Source: Thiotrichaceae bacterium (GTDB lineage: Bacteria > Pseudomonadota > Gammaproteobacteria > Thiotrichales > Thiotrichaceae). Taken from it: a stretch of 18,300 bases of DNA. Where the stretch lies: contig JALVDQ010000011.1 in the NCBI GenBank assembly GCA_027008885.1, positions 1 to 18,300 on the forward strand, given 5' to 3'. A model generated the notes under the pieces. It was not told the origin of the DNA, made no database searches, and worked only from the letters and a program-made list of their open reading frames with translations. This document shows, piece after piece, positions 1 to 7,445 of this stretch (its first letter is position 1; every line of letters begins with the position of its first letter). The translations under genes were made by a program, and so were the position numbers.

Positions 1-73
1 TTACGCCTTCCCAGACAAATGTTGGTGTCTCTTTTTTCTGTATCGTCTTTTTTGCTGTCGTAAGAGTTGCCAT
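1..73 (-). CDS. pilC: Type IV pilus inner-membrane platform protein PilC, N-terminus only (cut by window edge)
   Basis: Only the first 24 codons are inside the window. The reverse strand reads MATLTTAKKTIQKKETPTF followed by VWEG. The TFVWEG segment is the characteristic start of PilC/GspF platform proteins, which sit in the inner membrane and contact the PilB motor. The ATG at 71-73 is preceded by an AGGA ribosome binding site about 8 bases upstream (near 81-85). The gene begins 47 bases downstream of the pilB stop on the same strand, the usual pilB-pilC order, so co-transcription with pilB is likely. The identification rests on this short N-terminus plus context; the rest of the gene is not visible. 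Confidence 0.85.
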   Translation of the reverse strand, partial: MATLTTAKKTIQKKETPTFVWEGV

Positions 74-120
74 TGTTTATTTCCTGATTTTTTATTTTTT
101 AGTATTAAAACTGCGCTCGT

Positions 121-1830
121 TTAGTCCTTGGTAACACGTTCAAGTTCTGCAAGCGATGTAATCCCCTCGCGTACCTTGTTGAGGGCGGATTGTCTCAAGT
201 CATTAATATTTTCTTTCTGAGCCTGTTCTGCCAGTTCCAGGGAATTGGCACCATTCATAATCATGGCTTCCATTTCAGTTGAAATCGGCATAACCTGATA
301 GATACCGACACGTCCCTTATAGCCATTGGAACATTTTCCACAACCAACCGGCTGGTAAATTTTAAGTTCATCTATTTCATCCTCACTAAAACCCAGTTCC
401 ACAAGTGCCTTGCCTGGAGTTTCTTCATCCGGGACTTTACAGTGCTTGCACAAACGCCGGGCAAGACGTTGTGCAACAATCAAATGAACGGAGGATGCAA
501 TATTAAATGGTGGTACCCCCATATTATGTAATCGGGTTAAGGTCTCGGGCGCACTGTTGGTATGCAGGGTTGACAAAACAAGGTGACCTGTCTGGGCTGC
601 CTTGATTGCTATCTCTGCTGTTTCAAGGTCTCGAATCTCACCAACCATGATGATATCCGGATCTTGTCGCAGGAATGCTCTCAATGCACTGGCAAAGGTT
701 AAGCCAACCTTGTTATTGACGTTTACCTGATTAATTCCAGGTACCTGAATTTCAGCCGGATCTTCCGCTGTTGATATGTTTTTCTCTGAGGTATTGAGTA
801 TGTTTAAACCCGCATAAAGCGTTACTGTCTTACCACTACCGGTCGGACCTGTAACAAGAATCATACCATCCGGTTTCGCAAGTGCCTTCAATAAATCTTT
901 TTTCTGCCTATCGTCAAAGCCCAGATTGTCAATACCCAGGGCTGCGGTATCAGAATCCAGAATACGCATAACGATCTTTTCACCATAAAGGGTGGGTAGT
1001 GTATTCACACGAAAATCTACAAATCTCTCTTCGCCCACCCTGAAATGAATACGCCCATCCTGTGGTATGCGTCTTTCCGAGCTGTTCAGTTGTGCCATAA
1101 CCTTGATACGCGAAGTCATTTTTCGTGAAATTGATTTTGGCGGCATACTGACAACCTGCAAAATACCATCAAGGCGAAAACGGATTCGCAGTATTTTTTC
1201 GTAAGGTTCAATATGAATATCGGATACTTTTTTCTTGATGGCATGACTTAATAACTCGTTTACAAATTGAGTTACATCTACGCCAGAATCATCTTCATCT
1301 TCTTCTGACTCCAGTTCTTCGGTTTCAAGAACCAAATCCTGTGCCTGTGCATCAGATGAAATAGTCATACCTGAACTAACCGAGGATTCATCATAGTCAG
1401 GGTTAAGCAAACGTTGTAATTTTGTGTATTCAACTATTACCGGTTCAGGTACCAGCTCCGTTGCGAATCTGATATCGCTGAGTTGCGCAAGATAAATAGG
1501 GTCTGCAACCGCAACCGTCAGCGCCTTGCTCATCCTAAATAAGGGAATCGCCTGTGTTTTTTTCAATAAATCCTGTGAAAGAATCGACTGCACATCCAGG
1601 GGAATTTCAATAGAATCAAGATCGACATAACTGAGACCAAACTCACGACTGTTATACAAAGCCAGTTCTTCTTCTGAAACAAGTTGCTTTTGTGCCAGGT
1701 GAGTTGTAATGGAAACTTCCCTTTGTTTCGCATCATCATACGCATTTTGCGCGACTTCAGGCGTCAGTTTACCATCAGCAACAAGTTGCTTTAGAATCGT
1801 TGGGAAATTCTTGCTTAGAATCTGAGACAT
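121..1830 (-). CDS. pilB: Type IV-A pilus assembly ATPase PilB
   Basis: This is a full-length 569-residue secretion-type hexameric ATPase, the usual PilB size. It powers pilin polymerisation from the cytoplasmic face of the inner membrane and by family knowledge is needed for twitching and often for DNA uptake. An N-terminal GspE/MshEN-type domain (about 1-145) is followed by an acidic linker (about 168-182, rich in E and D) and the catalytic domain. Visible motifs are the Asp box around 351-360 (STAEDPAE), Walker A GPTGSGKT at 328-335, Walker B DPDIIMVGEIRD at 390-401 and the His box TGHLVLSTLHTN at 414-425. A tetracysteine zinc site is CKHC (461-464) plus CGKC (497-500). These features, and pilC directly downstream, favour PilB over GspE or a retraction ATPase (PilT lacks the long N-terminus). 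The start ATG lies in AT-rich sequence with only a weak AAGATA-type ribosome site. Confidence 0.97.
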   Translation of the reverse strand: MSQILSKNFPTILKQLVADGKLTPEVAQNAYDDAKQREVSITTHLAQKQLVSEEELALYNSREFGLSYVDLDSIEIPLDVQSILSQDLLKKTQAIPLFRMSKALTVAVADPIYLAQLSDIRFATELVPEPVIVEYTKLQRLLNPDYDESSVSSGMTISSDAQAQDLVLETEELESEEDEDDSGVDVTQFVNELLSHAIKKKVSDIHIEPYEKILRIRFRLDGILQVVSMPPKSISRKMTSRIKVMAQLNSSERRIPQDGRIHFRVGEERFVDFRVNTLPTLYGEKIVMRILDSDTAALGIDNLGFDDRQKKDLLKALAKPDGMILVTGPTGSGKTVTLYAGLNILNTSEKNISTAEDPAEIQVPGINQVNVNNKVGLTFASALRAFLRQDPDIIMVGEIRDLETAEIAIKAAQTGHLVLSTLHTNSAPETLTRLHNMGVPPFNIASSVHLIVAQRLARRLCKHCKVPDEETPGKALVELGFSEDEIDELKIYQPVGCGKCSNGYKGRVGIYQVMPISTEMEAMIMNGANSLELAEQAQKENINDLRQSALNKVREGITSLAELERVTKD

Positions 1831-1948
1831 TATTATCTTATTTTTATTAAATTATTTTTTTTAAGCGTCAACGTATTTTAAGGCGGAGCATTTATTATTG
1901 ATAGTGACTTTAGATAATCGGTAGAATGAAATCCAGTTTATGATATTC

Positions 1949-1968
1949 TAGAGCCTGTCCAAGGACTA
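1949..1968 (+). repeat. Solo copy of a MITE-type terminal repeat in the pilB-yebC intergenic region
   Basis: The 20-bp stretch beginning TAGAGCCTGTCC and ending GACTA closely resembles the terminal repeats of the 123-bp element at 17021-17143 (consensus TAGGAGCCTGTC then YGAGAACTA). No matching inverted end is seen nearby, so this looks like a decayed or solo end. It lies in the 205-bp divergent promoter region between pilB and yebC, which otherwise holds only AT-rich sequence without a clear consensus promoter. Confidence 0.45.
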
Positions 1969-2035
1969 CAAATTGACTAAAAATCCCACAATCATCATAA
2001 TCTGAGCTTATCAGGTTCGTTAAATAGAGGTAACA

Positions 2036-2788
2036 ATGGCAGGACACAGCAAATGGGCTAATATCAAGCACAAAAAAGCAGCGAATGACAAAAAACGTGC
2101 AAAAGTCTGGACAAAGATTATCCGGGAAATCACGGTAGCAGCGAGAGAAGGAAACACCTCTGATGCAAACGCGCACCCACGCTTGCGCCTTGCCGTTGAC
2201 AAGGCACTGGCTGCCAATATGCCCAAAGATACAATTGAGCGTGCCTGCAAACGAGGCGCGGGCGAAACTGATGGTGCTAACTACGAGGAAATCAGATACG
2301 AAGGCTATGGTCCTGGCGGTATCGCTATTCTTGTTGACTGCATGACTGATAACCGAAATCGCACCGTCTCTGAGGTACGCCATGCGTTTACCAAGGCAGG
2401 AGGAAATTTGGGAACCGACGGTTCCGTCGCCTATCTGTTCAATAAAATCGGTTCGATTATTTTTGCAGCAGGAGCCGATGAAGATGCCATTATGGAAATT
2501 GCACTCGATGCTGGCGCAGAAGATATTGTTAGCGAAGACGACGGTTCTGTTGAAGTAATCACAACCCCCGAGTCTTTTGCCGAGGTCAATAATGCACTGA
2601 AACAAAAAGGCTTTGAAGCCATGGCATCAGAAATCGTTATGCGTGCCGACTTGTTAACAGCCGTAGACGCAGATACTGCCGAGAAACTCTTGCGTCTGAT
2701 TGATGCACTGGAAGACCTGGATGATGTGCAGGAAGTCTTTTTTAATGCCGAGATTCCTGATGAAGTGCTGGAAAGTCTAAACACCTGA
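2036..2788 (+). CDS. yebC: YebC/PmpR-family protein
   Basis: A 250-residue protein with the invariant start [16 protein letters not shown], the signature of the YebC/TACO1 family. The family has three alpha/beta domains, is cytoplasmic, and has been described both as DNA-binding regulators (PmpR) and, in recent work, as factors that help ribosomes through proline-rich stretches; which role applies here cannot be told from sequence. Other family landmarks are the [23 protein letters not shown] segment near 45-67, YEGYGPGG near 88-95 and [12 protein letters not shown] near 122-133. The ATG is preceded by AGAGGTAA at good spacing. It is the first gene of the yebC-ruvC-ruvA-ruvB cluster, a common gammaproteobacterial order, with 37 bases to ruvC. 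No oddities are seen; length and motifs are complete. Confidence 0.97.
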   Translation: MAGHSKWANIKHKKAANDKKRAKVWTKIIREITVAAREGNTSDANAHPRLRLAVDKALAANMPKDTIERACKRGAGETDGANYEEIRYEGYGPGGIAILVDCMTDNRNRTVSEVRHAFTKAGGNLGTDGSVAYLFNKIGSIIFAAGADEDAIMEIALDAGAEDIVSEDDGSVEVITTPESFAEVNNALKQKGFEAMASEIVMRADLLTAVDADTAEKLLRLIDALEDLDDVQEVFFNAEIPDEVLESLNT

Positions 2789-2825
2789 TGTCTGTAAATA
2801 TGATTCCGGGAGGAAATACTAGGCT

Positions 2826-3329
2826 ATGAGAATCCTGGGAATTGACCCTGGCTCGCGCATAACCGGCATCGGTATCATTGAAAGCGATGGTCGTTATAGC
2901 CAGCATGTGTACAGCACCTGCATTCGACTTGGCGATTACACCTTCGCGCTGCGCCTGGGTAAAATTTATAAAGAAATCGAAGCGATTATTCACGAATACC
3001 AGCCTCAGCAAATGGCAATTGAAGAGGTTTTTCTCTCAAATAACCCCTCATCCGCGCTAAAACTGGGACAGGCGAGAGGCGCAGCAATTTGTGCAACGGT
3101 CATGCAAAATATTCCTGTTTTTGAATACAGTGCGCGTGAAATAAAACAGGCAGTTGTTGGCAAGGGCAATGCAGATAAATCACAGGTGCAGCAGATGGTA
3201 AAAATCCTGCTGAACCTGCAAGGAAATATTCAGGCAGATACCGCTGACGGACTTGCAATTGCACTAAGCCATGCACATATTGGTTCAAGCAAAACACGTT
3301 TACAGTCGGCACTGGAAAAACAGGATTAA
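2826..3329 (+). CDS. ruvC: Holliday junction resolvase RuvC
   Basis: RuvC is the dimeric endonuclease that cuts four-way DNA junctions after RuvAB branch migration. The 167-residue protein keeps all four acidic catalytic positions at the same numbering as E. coli RuvC: D7 in ILGIDPGS, E66 in AIEEVF, and D138 and D141 in ADTADGLAIA. This RNase H-like fold is complete, with the usual family length. The ATG has a GGGAGG ribosome site about 12 bases upstream and a second AGG immediately before it. It sits between yebC and ruvA on the same strand with a 28-base gap to ruvA, consistent with one transcript. Confidence 0.98.
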   Translation: MRILGIDPGSRITGIGIIESDGRYSQHVYSTCIRLGDYTFALRLGKIYKEIEAIIHEYQPQQMAIEEVFLSNNPSSALKLGQARGAAICATVMQNIPVFEYSAREIKQAVVGKGNADKSQVQQMVKILLNLQGNIQADTADGLAIALSHAHIGSSKTRLQSALEKQD

Positions 3330-3357
3330 AGTCAATCACAAAAGGCAAGATAACAAG

Positions 3358-3978
3358 ATGATAGGACAATTACGCGGGATTCTGATTCACAAACAGGCAC
3401 CTGATTTAATCCTGGACGTGGCTGGTGTCGGTTATGAATTACTCGCCTCCATTACAACCTTTATCGACCTGCCTGAAGTAAATAATGAAGTCACATTATT
3501 TACCCACCTGATTGTGCGTGAAGACGCGCATACGCTCTACGCTTTTAGCTCACAAAAAGAACGCGCATTATTCCGCACACTCCTGAAAGTGAATGGTGTC
3601 GGACCCAAAATGGCATTAGCCATCGTCTCCGGAATGACCGCCGATGAATTTGCGCACCTTATTCATGCCAATGATGTCACTGGTTTGACACGTTTGCCGG
3701 GTGTTGGCAAGAAAACCGCAGAACGCCTGATTATTGAAATGCGGGATCGCCTCCCCGAACCCGATGAAACTGGTGAAACCGATGAAACTTCAGAAACCGC
3801 TACAAATACAGTCGGCATCAAGACATCTCCCCGAGACCAGCAAGGAGAAGCTGTCGCTGCCTTGTTGGCGCTGGGATACAAACCCGCCCAAGCCAGCAAA
3901 ATGGTTTCCTCCTTTTCAGGCAAGCAGCTGTCAGTAGAAGAAATTGTACGCAATGCACTTAAGGCGAGCTTAACGTGA
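3358..3978 (+). CDS. ruvA: Holliday junction branch migration protein RuvA
   Basis: RuvA is the tetrameric junction-binding subunit that loads RuvB. The start chosen is the ATG at 3358, giving MIGQLRGI and 206 residues; an upstream in-frame start would run into ruvC and lacks family similarity. An AAGGCAAGA ribosome site precedes it. Domain I (OB fold) covers about 1-63, and domain II has two helix-hairpin-helix motifs, [13 protein letters not shown] (78-90) and [13 protein letters not shown] (113-125). After a flexible acidic linker, domain III (about 160-206), which contacts RuvB, ends the protein. The linker at 136-147 is a repetitive D/E-E-T-G/S pattern. The stop TGA overlaps the ruvB GTG start by four bases, indicating translational coupling. 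Confidence 0.98.
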   Translation: MIGQLRGILIHKQAPDLILDVAGVGYELLASITTFIDLPEVNNEVTLFTHLIVREDAHTLYAFSSQKERALFRTLLKVNGVGPKMALAIVSGMTADEFAHLIHANDVTGLTRLPGVGKKTAERLIIEMRDRLPEPDETGETDETSETATNTVGIKTSPRDQQGEAVAALLALGYKPAQASKMVSSFSGKQLSVEEIVRNALKASLT

Positions 3979-5012
3979 GTCATTCTGAACAGCAACAGGA
4001 ACGCATCATCTCCCCGCTTGCCGGACTGGATGAGATCAGCAACGACGCAGAAGAACAGATTCGCCCCAAATATCTGAAAGATTATGTGGGTCAGGCGACG
4101 GTGCGAGAGCAAATGGAGATTTTTATCCCTGCGGCAAAAGCGCGTGGTGAAGCACTGGATCATGTGCTGATTTTTGGCCCTCCCGGTCTGGGTAAAACCA
4201 CCCTCTCCCACATCATTGCCAATGAACTGGGCGCGAATCTGCGCCAGACATCCGGTCCGGTACTTGAAAAAGCAGGTGATCTTGCGGCATTGCTAACCAA
4301 CCTTGAAGAACATGATGTTCTGTTTGTGGATGAAATTCATCGCCTCAGTCCGGTCATTGAAGAAATACTTTATCCCGCGATGGAAGATTTTCAGCTCGAC
4401 ATTATGATCGGTGAAGGTCCTGCGGCGCGCTCAATCAAGCTGGATTTACCCCCCTTTACACTGGTTGGCGCAACCACCAGAGCGGGGCTACTGACCTCTC
4501 CCCTGCGAGACCGTTTTGGCATTGTGCAACGCCTCGAGTTCTACAATATTGAAGACCTGACACATATTGTCAAGCGTGCTGCCGGTATTATTCAGGTTGA
4601 AATAGACAACAATGGCGCAGAAGAAATTGCAAAGCGCTCACGCGGCACGCCACGTATTGCAAACCGCCTGTTACGACGTGTCAGGGATTATGCCCAGGTC
4701 AAGAGCAACGGCAAAATTACACAGGAAATTGCAGACAAGGCACTCAATATGCTGAATGTTGACGAACAGGGCTTTGACCACATGGACAGGCGGGTATTGC
4801 TTGCCATTATGCAGAAATTTGATGGTGGACCGGTCGGTGTCGAAAGCATTGCTGCCGCCATTGGAGAGGAACGCGGCACTATTGAAGATGTTATCGAGCC
4901 GTTTTTAATCCAGCAGGGATTTCTTATGCGAACCCCGCGAGGTCGGGTGGCAACACGCCAAAGCTGGCTACATTTTGGTCTGCAAGCACCCTCACCGGAT
5001 CTGCTTCTCTAA
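3975..5012 (+). CDS. ruvB: Holliday junction branch migration ATPase RuvB
   Basis: RuvB is the hexameric AAA+ motor that pulls DNA through the RuvA-bound junction. The protein has 345 residues, the usual length. Walker A is GPPGLGKT (68-75), Walker B is VLFVDEIH (115-122), the sensor/arginine-finger segment is GATTRAG (165-171), and a C-terminal winged helix includes [12 protein letters not shown] (316-327). The start is GTG at 3975, overlapping the ruvA stop (GTGA), with an AAGGCG ribosome site at 3961-3966; translation is therefore probably coupled to ruvA. The N-terminus before residue 30 is somewhat longer and more Q/E-rich than in E. coli, which is normal variation in this family. Confidence 0.98.
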   Translation: MSHSEQQQERIISPLAGLDEISNDAEEQIRPKYLKDYVGQATVREQMEIFIPAAKARGEALDHVLIFGPPGLGKTTLSHIIANELGANLRQTSGPVLEKAGDLAALLTNLEEHDVLFVDEIHRLSPVIEEILYPAMEDFQLDIMIGEGPAARSIKLDLPPFTLVGATTRAGLLTSPLRDRFGIVQRLEFYNIEDLTHIVKRAAGIIQVEIDNNGAEEIAKRSRGTPRIANRLLRRVRDYAQVKSNGKITQEIADKALNMLNVDEQGFDHMDRRVLLAIMQKFDGGPVGVESIAAAIGEERGTIEDVIEPFLIQQGFLMRTPRGRVATRQSWLHFGLQAPSPDLLL

Positions 5013-5024
5013 AAACTACTCATA

Positions 5025-6845
5025 ATGCAAACAACAAGCACAAAGCAGCAACAAAGCACTTCGCCAGAAATGCCCGCACACAAGCCTGCCCAGAACTCCG
5101 GGCAGAATGAACTGTTCACCTGGCAATACCTGAAAAATATTGCACTCAGGCACAAAAAAACGCTTGTTTTCGCCAATATCATTTCAATTCTGGCTACCTT
5201 GATCCTGGTGCCGATTCCTCTTTTAATGCCCATGCTGGTAGACGAAATCCTGCTGAATAAATCAGGTGCGGCACTTACAGAGCAAAGCGCAGTATTTTTT
5301 ATCGTCGTATTTACCCTTATCACGCTCTTGCTGCGCATTACAGGCATGATACTACTGGTCATTCAGACACGCTCTTTTACGCTTGTTGCCAAAGACATTA
5401 CCTACCGTATTCGCAAACAGCTCCTGGAAAAAGTCAACTCTATTTCAATGTCGGAGTATGAAGTTCTGGGAAGCGGAACGATTGCCTCTCATTTTATCGT
5501 TGATGTTGAAACCATTGACAAATTTATTGGCGAAACCATCAGCAAGTTTATCGTTAGTATTTTGCTACTGTTTGGAATTATTGCTGTACTGCTCTGGCTG
5601 CACTGGAAACTGGCACTCGTGATTATTATTTTGAATCCGCTTGTGGTGATGTTTTCAGTAAAAATGGGGCAAAAAGTCAAGAAACTCAAGGAAAAAGAAA
5701 ATTCGGCTTTTAGCCTGTTTCAGCAATCACTCACAGAAACGCTGGACGGCATTCAACAGATTCGTGCCAGCAATCGTGAAGGTTTTTTCTTTAAACGCCT
5801 TATCGAACAGGCGAGACAGGTCAGAGATCATTCTGCCAGTTTCTCCTGGCGCAGCGATGCTGCCAGCCGTCTTGCTTTTATGATTTTTCTGATGGGCTTT
5901 GATGTCTTCCGCGCCATATCCATGCTGGTGGTTGTGTTTTCAGATTTAAGCATCGGTGAAATGTTTGCTGTATTTGGCTATTTATGGTTTCTGCTAAACC
6001 CGATTCAGGATATTCTGCACATTAATGTCGCCTGGTTCGGAGCAAAAGCCGCTCTAAACCGCATCAACTCACTTGCCAGACTAAAATCAGAACCGCAATA
6101 CCCACACGAAGTTAATCCCTTCAAGGGAAAACACACTGTCTCTGTACGCGCGGAAAATATCAGCTTTGCTTACGGCAATCATCGACCCGTTCTGAAAAAT
6201 GTCAACCTGACGATTCACAAAGGGCATAAAATCGCTCTGGTAGGTGCCAGCGGGGGTGGAAAATCGACCTTTGTGCAAGTCCTGCTGGGACTTTATCAAC
6301 CACAACAGGGCGAAATCTATTTTGACGAACAAGCCGTAAGCCGCATTGGGCTGGATGTGGTGCGTGAAAATGTCGCTACGGTGTTGCAACATCCCGTCCT
6401 CTTTAATGAAACCGTCAGAATGAATTTAACCCTGGGACAAGACATCGCAGACGAAAAACTCTGGAACGCACTAAAAATTGCACAGTTGGAAGACGTTGTC
6501 AAAGAGCTTGAAAACGGGCTGGATACATTGGTTGGCAAACAGGGTGTACGCCTGTCTGGTGGACAACGTCAACGCCTCGCCATAGCACGCATGGTTTTAA
6601 GTGAACCCAAGGTCGTGATTCTGGATGAAGCCACCTCGTCACTGGACACAGAAACAGAAAAAAAACTGCATCAGGCACTTGCTGAATTTCTTCAGAAACG
6701 CACCACATTAATTGTGGCTCACCGCCTCAGTGCGGTACGTCAGGCAGATCATATCTTTGTTTTTGAAGACGGACACATTATAGAACAGGGAAGCCACGAA
6801 GAACTGATAAAAGGCAAGGGCCTGTATCATCGCCTCTATGGGTAA
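5025..6845 (+). CDS. ABC half-exporter (fused membrane and ATPase domains), substrate unknown
   Basis: A 606-residue half-transporter with a polar N-terminal tail (1-30), an ABC type 1 exporter membrane domain (about 40-345, with hydrophobic segments near 47-70, 88-113, 170-192, 195-212 and 282-325) and a C-terminal ATPase. The ATPase shows Walker A GASGGGKST (407-415), Q-loop Q455, signature LSGGQRQRLAIAR (510-522), Walker B VVILDEATS (530-538) and the switch histidine H566 in VAHRLS. It should act as a homodimer in the inner membrane. MsbA-like lipid flipping, toxin or peptide export are all possible; nothing fixes the substrate. It starts 12 bases after ruvB with no clear ribosome site, so it may be coupled to ruvB translation. 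In many gammaproteobacteria ybgC and tol-pal occupy this place. The stop codon abuts a repeat module. Confidence 0.9.
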   Translation: MQTTSTKQQQSTSPEMPAHKPAQNSGQNELFTWQYLKNIALRHKKTLVFANIISILATLILVPIPLLMPMLVDEILLNKSGAALTEQSAVFFIVVFTLITLLLRITGMILLVIQTRSFTLVAKDITYRIRKQLLEKVNSISMSEYEVLGSGTIASHFIVDVETIDKFIGETISKFIVSILLLFGIIAVLLWLHWKLALVIIILNPLVVMFSVKMGQKVKKLKEKENSAFSLFQQSLTETLDGIQQIRASNREGFFFKRLIEQARQVRDHSASFSWRSDAASRLAFMIFLMGFDVFRAISMLVVVFSDLSIGEMFAVFGYLWFLLNPIQDILHINVAWFGAKAALNRINSLARLKSEPQYPHEVNPFKGKHTVSVRAENISFAYGNHRPVLKNVNLTIHKGHKIALVGASGGGKSTFVQVLLGLYQPQQGEIYFDEQAVSRIGLDVVRENVATVLQHPVLFNETVRMNLTLGQDIADEKLWNALKIAQLEDVVKELENGLDTLVGKQGVRLSGGQRQRLAIARMVLSEPKVVILDEATSSLDTETEKKLHQALAEFLQKRTTLIVAHRLSAVRQADHIFVFEDGHIIEQGSHEELIKGKGLYHRLYG

Positions 6846-6930
6846 TACCCATCCCCCCTGTTTTTGATATATTTTTGCGTAGCCCGTATGAAGCCTGCTG
6901 AATACGGGGAATATGTGCAACATATTCCAG
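6846..6930 (+). repeat. Composite repeat module (C-rich repeat plus hairpin repeat), copy 1
   Basis: These 85 bases begin directly after the ABC gene stop codon and are nearly identical to 18019-18103, which begin directly after the ttcA-like stop. The first part (6847-6876) is a C-rich repeat, ACCCATCCCCCCTGTTTTT followed by an AT run. The second (6877-6930) carries two inverted repeats: CCCGTAT/ATACGGG with an 12-base loop, and GGAATATGT/ACATATTCC with a 3-base loop. The pattern is REP-like; hairpins here could also stabilise or end the ABC transcript. Confidence 0.85.
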
Positions 6931-6933
6931 CAG

Positions 6934-7010
6934 GTAGGGTCGGTGTAGCCTTGCGGAACCGACCATCGTAGCTCGAATCTGGTCGGTTGCGTAAACTTCA
7001 CCGACCCTAC
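6934..7010. repeat. REP-like doublet of two inverted hairpins
   Basis: The block starts GTAGGGTCGGTG and ends CACCGACCCTAC, a perfect 12-base inverted repeat. Each half also folds by itself: GGTCGGT pairs with ACCGACC on the left, and again on the right. Two hairpins in opposite orientation with a short spacer is the layout of bacterial interspersed mosaic (BIME-like) repeats. No RAYT transposase is in the window. Confidence 0.7.
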
Positions 7011-7026
7011 AACTCTGTTCTCTGTC

Positions 7027-7056
7027 ACCCATCCCCCCTGTTTTTGATATATTTTT
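7027..7056 (+). repeat. C-rich short repeat, second copy, abutting two 7-bp units
   Basis: This copy of ACCCATCCCCCCTGTTTTT plus GATATATTTTT is identical over 30 bases to 6847-6876. It is directly preceded by CTCTGTTCTCTGTC (7013-7026), two units of a 7-bp repeat that is expanded next to the copy at 14262-14290. Confidence 0.8.
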
Positions 7057-7078
7057 TGTGGCAGGTGTTATCAAAGCT

Positions 7079-7198
7079 GTGTTTTGTAGGTCGGATTAGC
7101 CCAAGCGTAATCCGACAAAATCGTGGCACTATGTTGGATTACGCTACGCTAATCCAAGCTACGCATTCGAGTAAATCAACAGGTTTCAGCCACTACCT
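7079..7198 (+). repeat. REP-like repeat with GTCGGATTAG/TAATCCGAC hairpins, copy 1
   Basis: The block holds two hairpins: TCGGATTA with TAATCCGA, and TTGGATTA with TAATCCAA around GCTACGC. It ends in AAATCAACAGGTTTCAGCCA. A second copy lies at 15376-15506 with a roughly 12-base insertion, and a fragment of the tail at 14515-14537. Repeats of this GTCGGATTAC/GTAATCCGAC type are common between genes in gammaproteobacteria. Confidence 0.8.
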
Positions 7199-7341
7199 GT
7201 TTCTGATTTTTAGCAGGGTTTCGCAGCCTGATACTTTTGTATTTTTAATAACGGTTTGCGCATGGCTGCGAGATACTTTTCTGTCAACAGCTACACAAAA
7301 GTATCCAAAAGAAAGCCGCCCTGTTAACAAGCCGCAAGCGG
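7198..7341 (+). repeat. 144-bp interspersed repeat, copy 1
   Basis: It matches 18141-18284 over 144 bases with only scattered substitutions and no net length change. Inside is a perfect inverted repeat GATACTTTT/AAAAGTATC around a 16-base spacer. Short open frames cross it on both strands but have no ribosome site and are repeated with the element, so I treat it as noncoding. Just downstream TTAACAAGCCG (7324-7334) pairs with CGGCTTGTTAA (7365-7375). Confidence 0.8.
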
Positions 7342-7410
7342 TATCCGCTGATATCTGCGTTGCTCGGCTTGTTAAAAGGGCTTGTCGCAAGATTCTGTCA
7401 CAGGCTTAGT

Positions 7411-7445
7411 CTTCTGCCTTCTGTCTTCTGTCCTCTATCTTCTGC
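7411..7445 (-). repeat. Five-unit 7-bp tandem array overlapping the acyltransferase gene 3' end
   Basis: Five units of period 7 (CTTCTGC, CTTCTGT, CTTCTGT, CCTCTAT, CTTCTGC). On the reverse strand the units read ACAGAAG-like, close to the ACAGAGG unit of the larger array at 14292-14401. The stop codon of the lipid A acyltransferase gene (7435-7437) lies inside the array. Confidence 0.7.

Noticed and set aside
1843..1871. Promoter for pilB with TTGACG (1866-1871, reverse strand)
   Set aside because: At proper spacing the -10 is poor (AATAAA) and the leader would be only about 6 bases long.
3271..3357. 29-residue upstream extension of RuvA
   Set aside because: It overlaps ruvC in another frame; the ATG at 3358 has a ribosome site and the canonical MIGQLRG start.
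7193..7390. 65-residue minus-strand open frame inside the 144-bp repeat
   Set aside because: No ribosome site, and it is carried along with an interspersed repeat that is more easily explained as noncoding.
6987..7409. 140-residue open frame on the plus strand in the repeat island
   Set aside because: It runs through the REP-like repeats and the 144-bp repeat, has no ribosome site or recognisable domain, and its parts recur elsewhere as repeats.
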